Shown here one piece after another: positions 61,801-64,000 of a stretch of DNA of 64,000 nt; position 1 is the stretch's first letter; the number at the start of each line of letters is the position of its first letter. The notes beneath the pieces are model-generated. The model worked only from the letters and a program-made list of their open reading frames with translations. It did no database searches and was not told where the DNA came from. The position numbers and the translations under genes are program-made. The DNA comes from Streptomyces armeniacus (GTDB lineage Bacteria; Actinomycetota; Actinomycetes; Streptomycetales; Streptomycetaceae), in contig NZ_CP031320.1 of assembly GCF_003355155.1 (NCBI RefSeq), forward strand, positions 7,717,383 through 7,781,382, in the 5' to 3' direction.

Positions 61801-64000
61801 GCTGGTGTCCGTCAGTCAGGACGACCTGGAGGCGTGGGAGGAGCGCTACCCCGGGCTCCAGGACGTGTGGCCCGCCACCCCGCTCCAGTCGGGGCTGCTG
61901 TTCCACTCCCTGCTGGAGGACACCGACTTCGACCCGTACCAGGTGCAGTACACCCTCCATCTGTCCGGACCCGTCGAGCCGGAGCGGATGCGGGCCGCCG
62001 GGCAGGCGCTGCTCGCCCGGCACCCCAGCCTGCGGGCCGCGTTCGTACCGGACTTCATCGGCGACCTCGTACAGCTCGTCCTCGGCCGCGTCGAACTGCC
62101 CTGGCAGCACATCGACCTGAGCGGCCTGCCCGACGGCGAGCGCGACCCCGCCTTCGAGCGTGTCCTGCAGGACGACCTCGCCGCCCACTTCGACCCCGCC
62201 GAACCACCCATGTTCCGGCTGACCCTGGTCACGACCGGGCCGGGGCGGGCCGAGCTCGTGATCACCGCGCACCACGTCCTGTTCGACGGCTGGTCCGTGC
62301 CGCTGATCATGCAGGACCTGCTGCGGCTCTACGCGTCCGAGGGCGACCCCGCCGCCTGGCCGCGCGTACGCGGCTACCGCGACTTCCTCACCTGGCTCGC
62401 CCGGCAGGACTCCGCCGAGTCCGCCCGCGCCTGGCGGCGTGAGCTCGCGGGCGTCACCGAGCCCACGTCCGTACTGCCCGAGTCGCCGGCGGGCGGCGAG
62501 GGCGGGCGGGCCGGCCTCGGACAGACCGGCATCGGACAGGTCGACGTGCCGCTGTCCGGCGAGGACTCCCGGGCCCTCTCCCGGCGCGCCGCCGAGGTGG
62601 GCGTCACCGTGAACACCGTCGTGCAGGGCGCCTGGGCGACGCTGCTGGGCCAGCTGAGCGGCCGGCAGGACGTCATGTTCGCCTCCACCGTGTCCGGGCG
62701 GCCGCCCGCCGTGCCCGGCGTGGACTCGATCGTCGGGACGTTCCTCAACACCATTCCCGTACGCGCCCGCTGGTCGTCCTCCGACACCTTCGCCGACCTG
62801 CTGTCCGGCATCCAGGAGCGGCAGGCGGCGCTCATGGACCATCACCACTACTCGCTGACGCAGATCCACGAAGCCGCCGGGCTGGACGCGCTGTTCGACT
62901 CCATCGTCGGCTTCGAGTCCTTCCCGATGAACCACGCGGGCCTCAGCGAGGCGAGCAAGGCGGCGGGCATCACGATCAGCGGGATACGGCTGTTCACCGC
63001 CACCCACTACCCACTGACGGTGATGGTCTTCACCGACTCCGACACCCGGCTGCGGCCCGCGCTCCAGTACCGGCTCGACACCCTCGACAAGGAGGCCGCC
63101 GAGCTCCTCGCGGCCCGGTTCGGCACGATCCTCCGGCAGATCGCCCACGACCCGGGCCACCGGGTGAGCGCCGTCGACGTGCTCGCACCCGGCGAACGGG
63201 AGCGGCTCGGCGAACGGCAGCACGGCCCCGCCGTGCCCCTGCCGGAGCGCACCGTGCCCGAGCTGTTCGCGGAGTGCGCGCGGCGCGACCCGGAGGCCGT
63301 CGCGGTCACGGCGGGGGACGTCGTCCTCGGCTACGGGCAGGTCGCCGAGGCCGTGGACCGGCTCGCCGGCCGGCTGCGGCGGCACGGCGCAGGGCCCGAG
63401 AACGTCGTCGCGGTCGCCCTGCGGCAGCCCGTCGACCTGGTCGTCGCCACCCTGGCCGTGCTCACGTCGGGCGCCGGCTGCCTGCCGCTCGACCCCGCAC
63501 ACCCCGCCGCGTACCTGCGCCGCGTCCTGGACGACGCCGCGCCCGCGGCGGTCCTCACGGACGCCGCCACGGCCGCCGTCCTGCCGGAGGGCGTGCCGCG
63601 GCTGCTGCTCGACGGACCGGAGCACGACCCCGGGCACGGACCCGTGGACACCTCCGGGCACGACCCCGCGTACGGCTCCGTGGACGAGCCCGTGCCCCCG
63701 GCGCCCGCCATGGGTCAACTGGCCTTCCTCTGGTACGCGTCCGGCCACCCCGACGGCGCCCGCCCCGTCGCGTACACCCACCGCGGGCTTCTCGCGGCGG
63801 CCGTCGCCGCGGGTGCCGAGCAGCCCGAACGGGCCGCCGTCCCGCTGGGGATGGGCCCCGGGCTCGGACCCGACGTGTTCGCCACCGGGCTGTGTACGGC
63901 CCTCGCCGCCGGCCGCACCCTCGAACTGGGCACCGCGGCACCCGCCGCGTCCGCCGCCCCGGCCCGCGTCGCCGGCACCACGACGCCGCCCCCGCGCGGC
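58895..64000 (+). CDS. Non-ribosomal peptide synthetase, internal part (A-T-E-C-A)
   Basis: 1702 codons, open at both ends. A domain from motif A3 on (58900-60030; [49 protein letters not shown]); carrier [15 protein letters not shown] (60140); epimerisation domain (60330-61760; [36 protein letters not shown]); condensation (61840-63170; HHVLFDGWS), probably D-residue accepting; then a second A domain start (63230-64000) whose A3 motif is degenerate ([18 protein letters not shown]). The pocket of the first A domain reads D-A-Y-F-W-G-V-T-F, like aliphatic (Val/Ile-type) codes. The core codons up to 59690 use more G/T third bases than the rest. Confidence 0.92.

Overview
The window is very GC-rich, has GTG and TTG starts, many ATGA/GTGA stop-start overlaps and very frequent GTAC-containing codons (Tyr, Val-Arg). 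With rsmI/pmt, BldD-era style two-component genes, class F sortase, MbtH, modular PKS and NRPS and an actinobacterial conjugative-element cassette, it points to Streptomyces or a close relative. No rRNA, tRNA or CRISPR array was seen.

The main result is that the 64 kb is probably not one natural locus. It reads as a chain of genomic blocks joined at broken genes. Three joins (about 19063-19090, 43549-43599 and 51283-51324) carry sequence that matches, or is a degraded match to, the Nextera/Tn5 transposase sequencing adapter. The start of the PKS frame even reads M-G-I-R-D-R, one residue from M-C-I-R-D, which is what the adapter encodes. Other joins sit at a 121-bp duplication (2255-2637), inside an NRPS N-methyltransferase fragment (27245-27478), between an Rhs gene and cysC (about 35700), and at the end of an IS481-type element (about 58894). 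Gene order across these points should not be used to infer one pathway.

Blocks: (1) 1-2254, MEP isoprenoid pathway and membrane protease: dxr 3' end, rseP, ispG 5' end. (2) 2255-19062, tatD, zinc-ribbon protein, rsmI, protein O-mannosyltransferase, penicillin-binding protein, YbaK, EamA permease, DUF4328 protein, TetR regulator, methyltransferase, a sortase-like protein without catalytic residues with its repeat-bearing surface-protein neighbour, and an ABC exporter with a divergent GbsR/MarR regulator. (3) 19105-27478, 3' end of an NRPS (A-T-C-A-T-E), MbtH, STAS protein, Na+/H+ antiporter and an NRPS methyltransferase scrap. (4) 27480-35700, part of an integrative conjugative element (replication-relaxation protein, muralytic enzyme, membrane protein, winged-helix protein), then a WXG100/Rhs pair whose toxin tip is missing. 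(5) 35701-43548, a sulfation operon (sulfotransferase, unknown protein, glycosyltransferase, APS kinase), a two-component system, then glycosyltransferase, DUF2064, methyltransferase, membrane protein and a molybdopterin oxidoreductase end. (6) 43600-51282, modular type I PKS, methylmalonyl-type ATs and an A2-type ketoreductase. (7) 51325-58893, polysaccharide/phosphoglycan genes (Wzc-like protein, glycosyltransferase, nucleotidyltransferase, CDP-alcohol phosphatidyltransferase), lipoproteins, methyltransferase, a frameshifted DUF6973-like gene and an IS481 end. (8) 58895-64000, NRPS fragment (A-T-E-C-A) whose last A domain looks degenerate.

Biological leads that do not depend on the joins are the cysteine-free sortase homologue, the Wzc-like protein with a lost Walker A lysine, the degenerate A domain, the sulfotransferase/APS-kinase operon with a leaderless-looking promoter, the inverted-repeat operator between the GbsR gene and the ABC exporter, and codon-usage islands in the A and AT domains.
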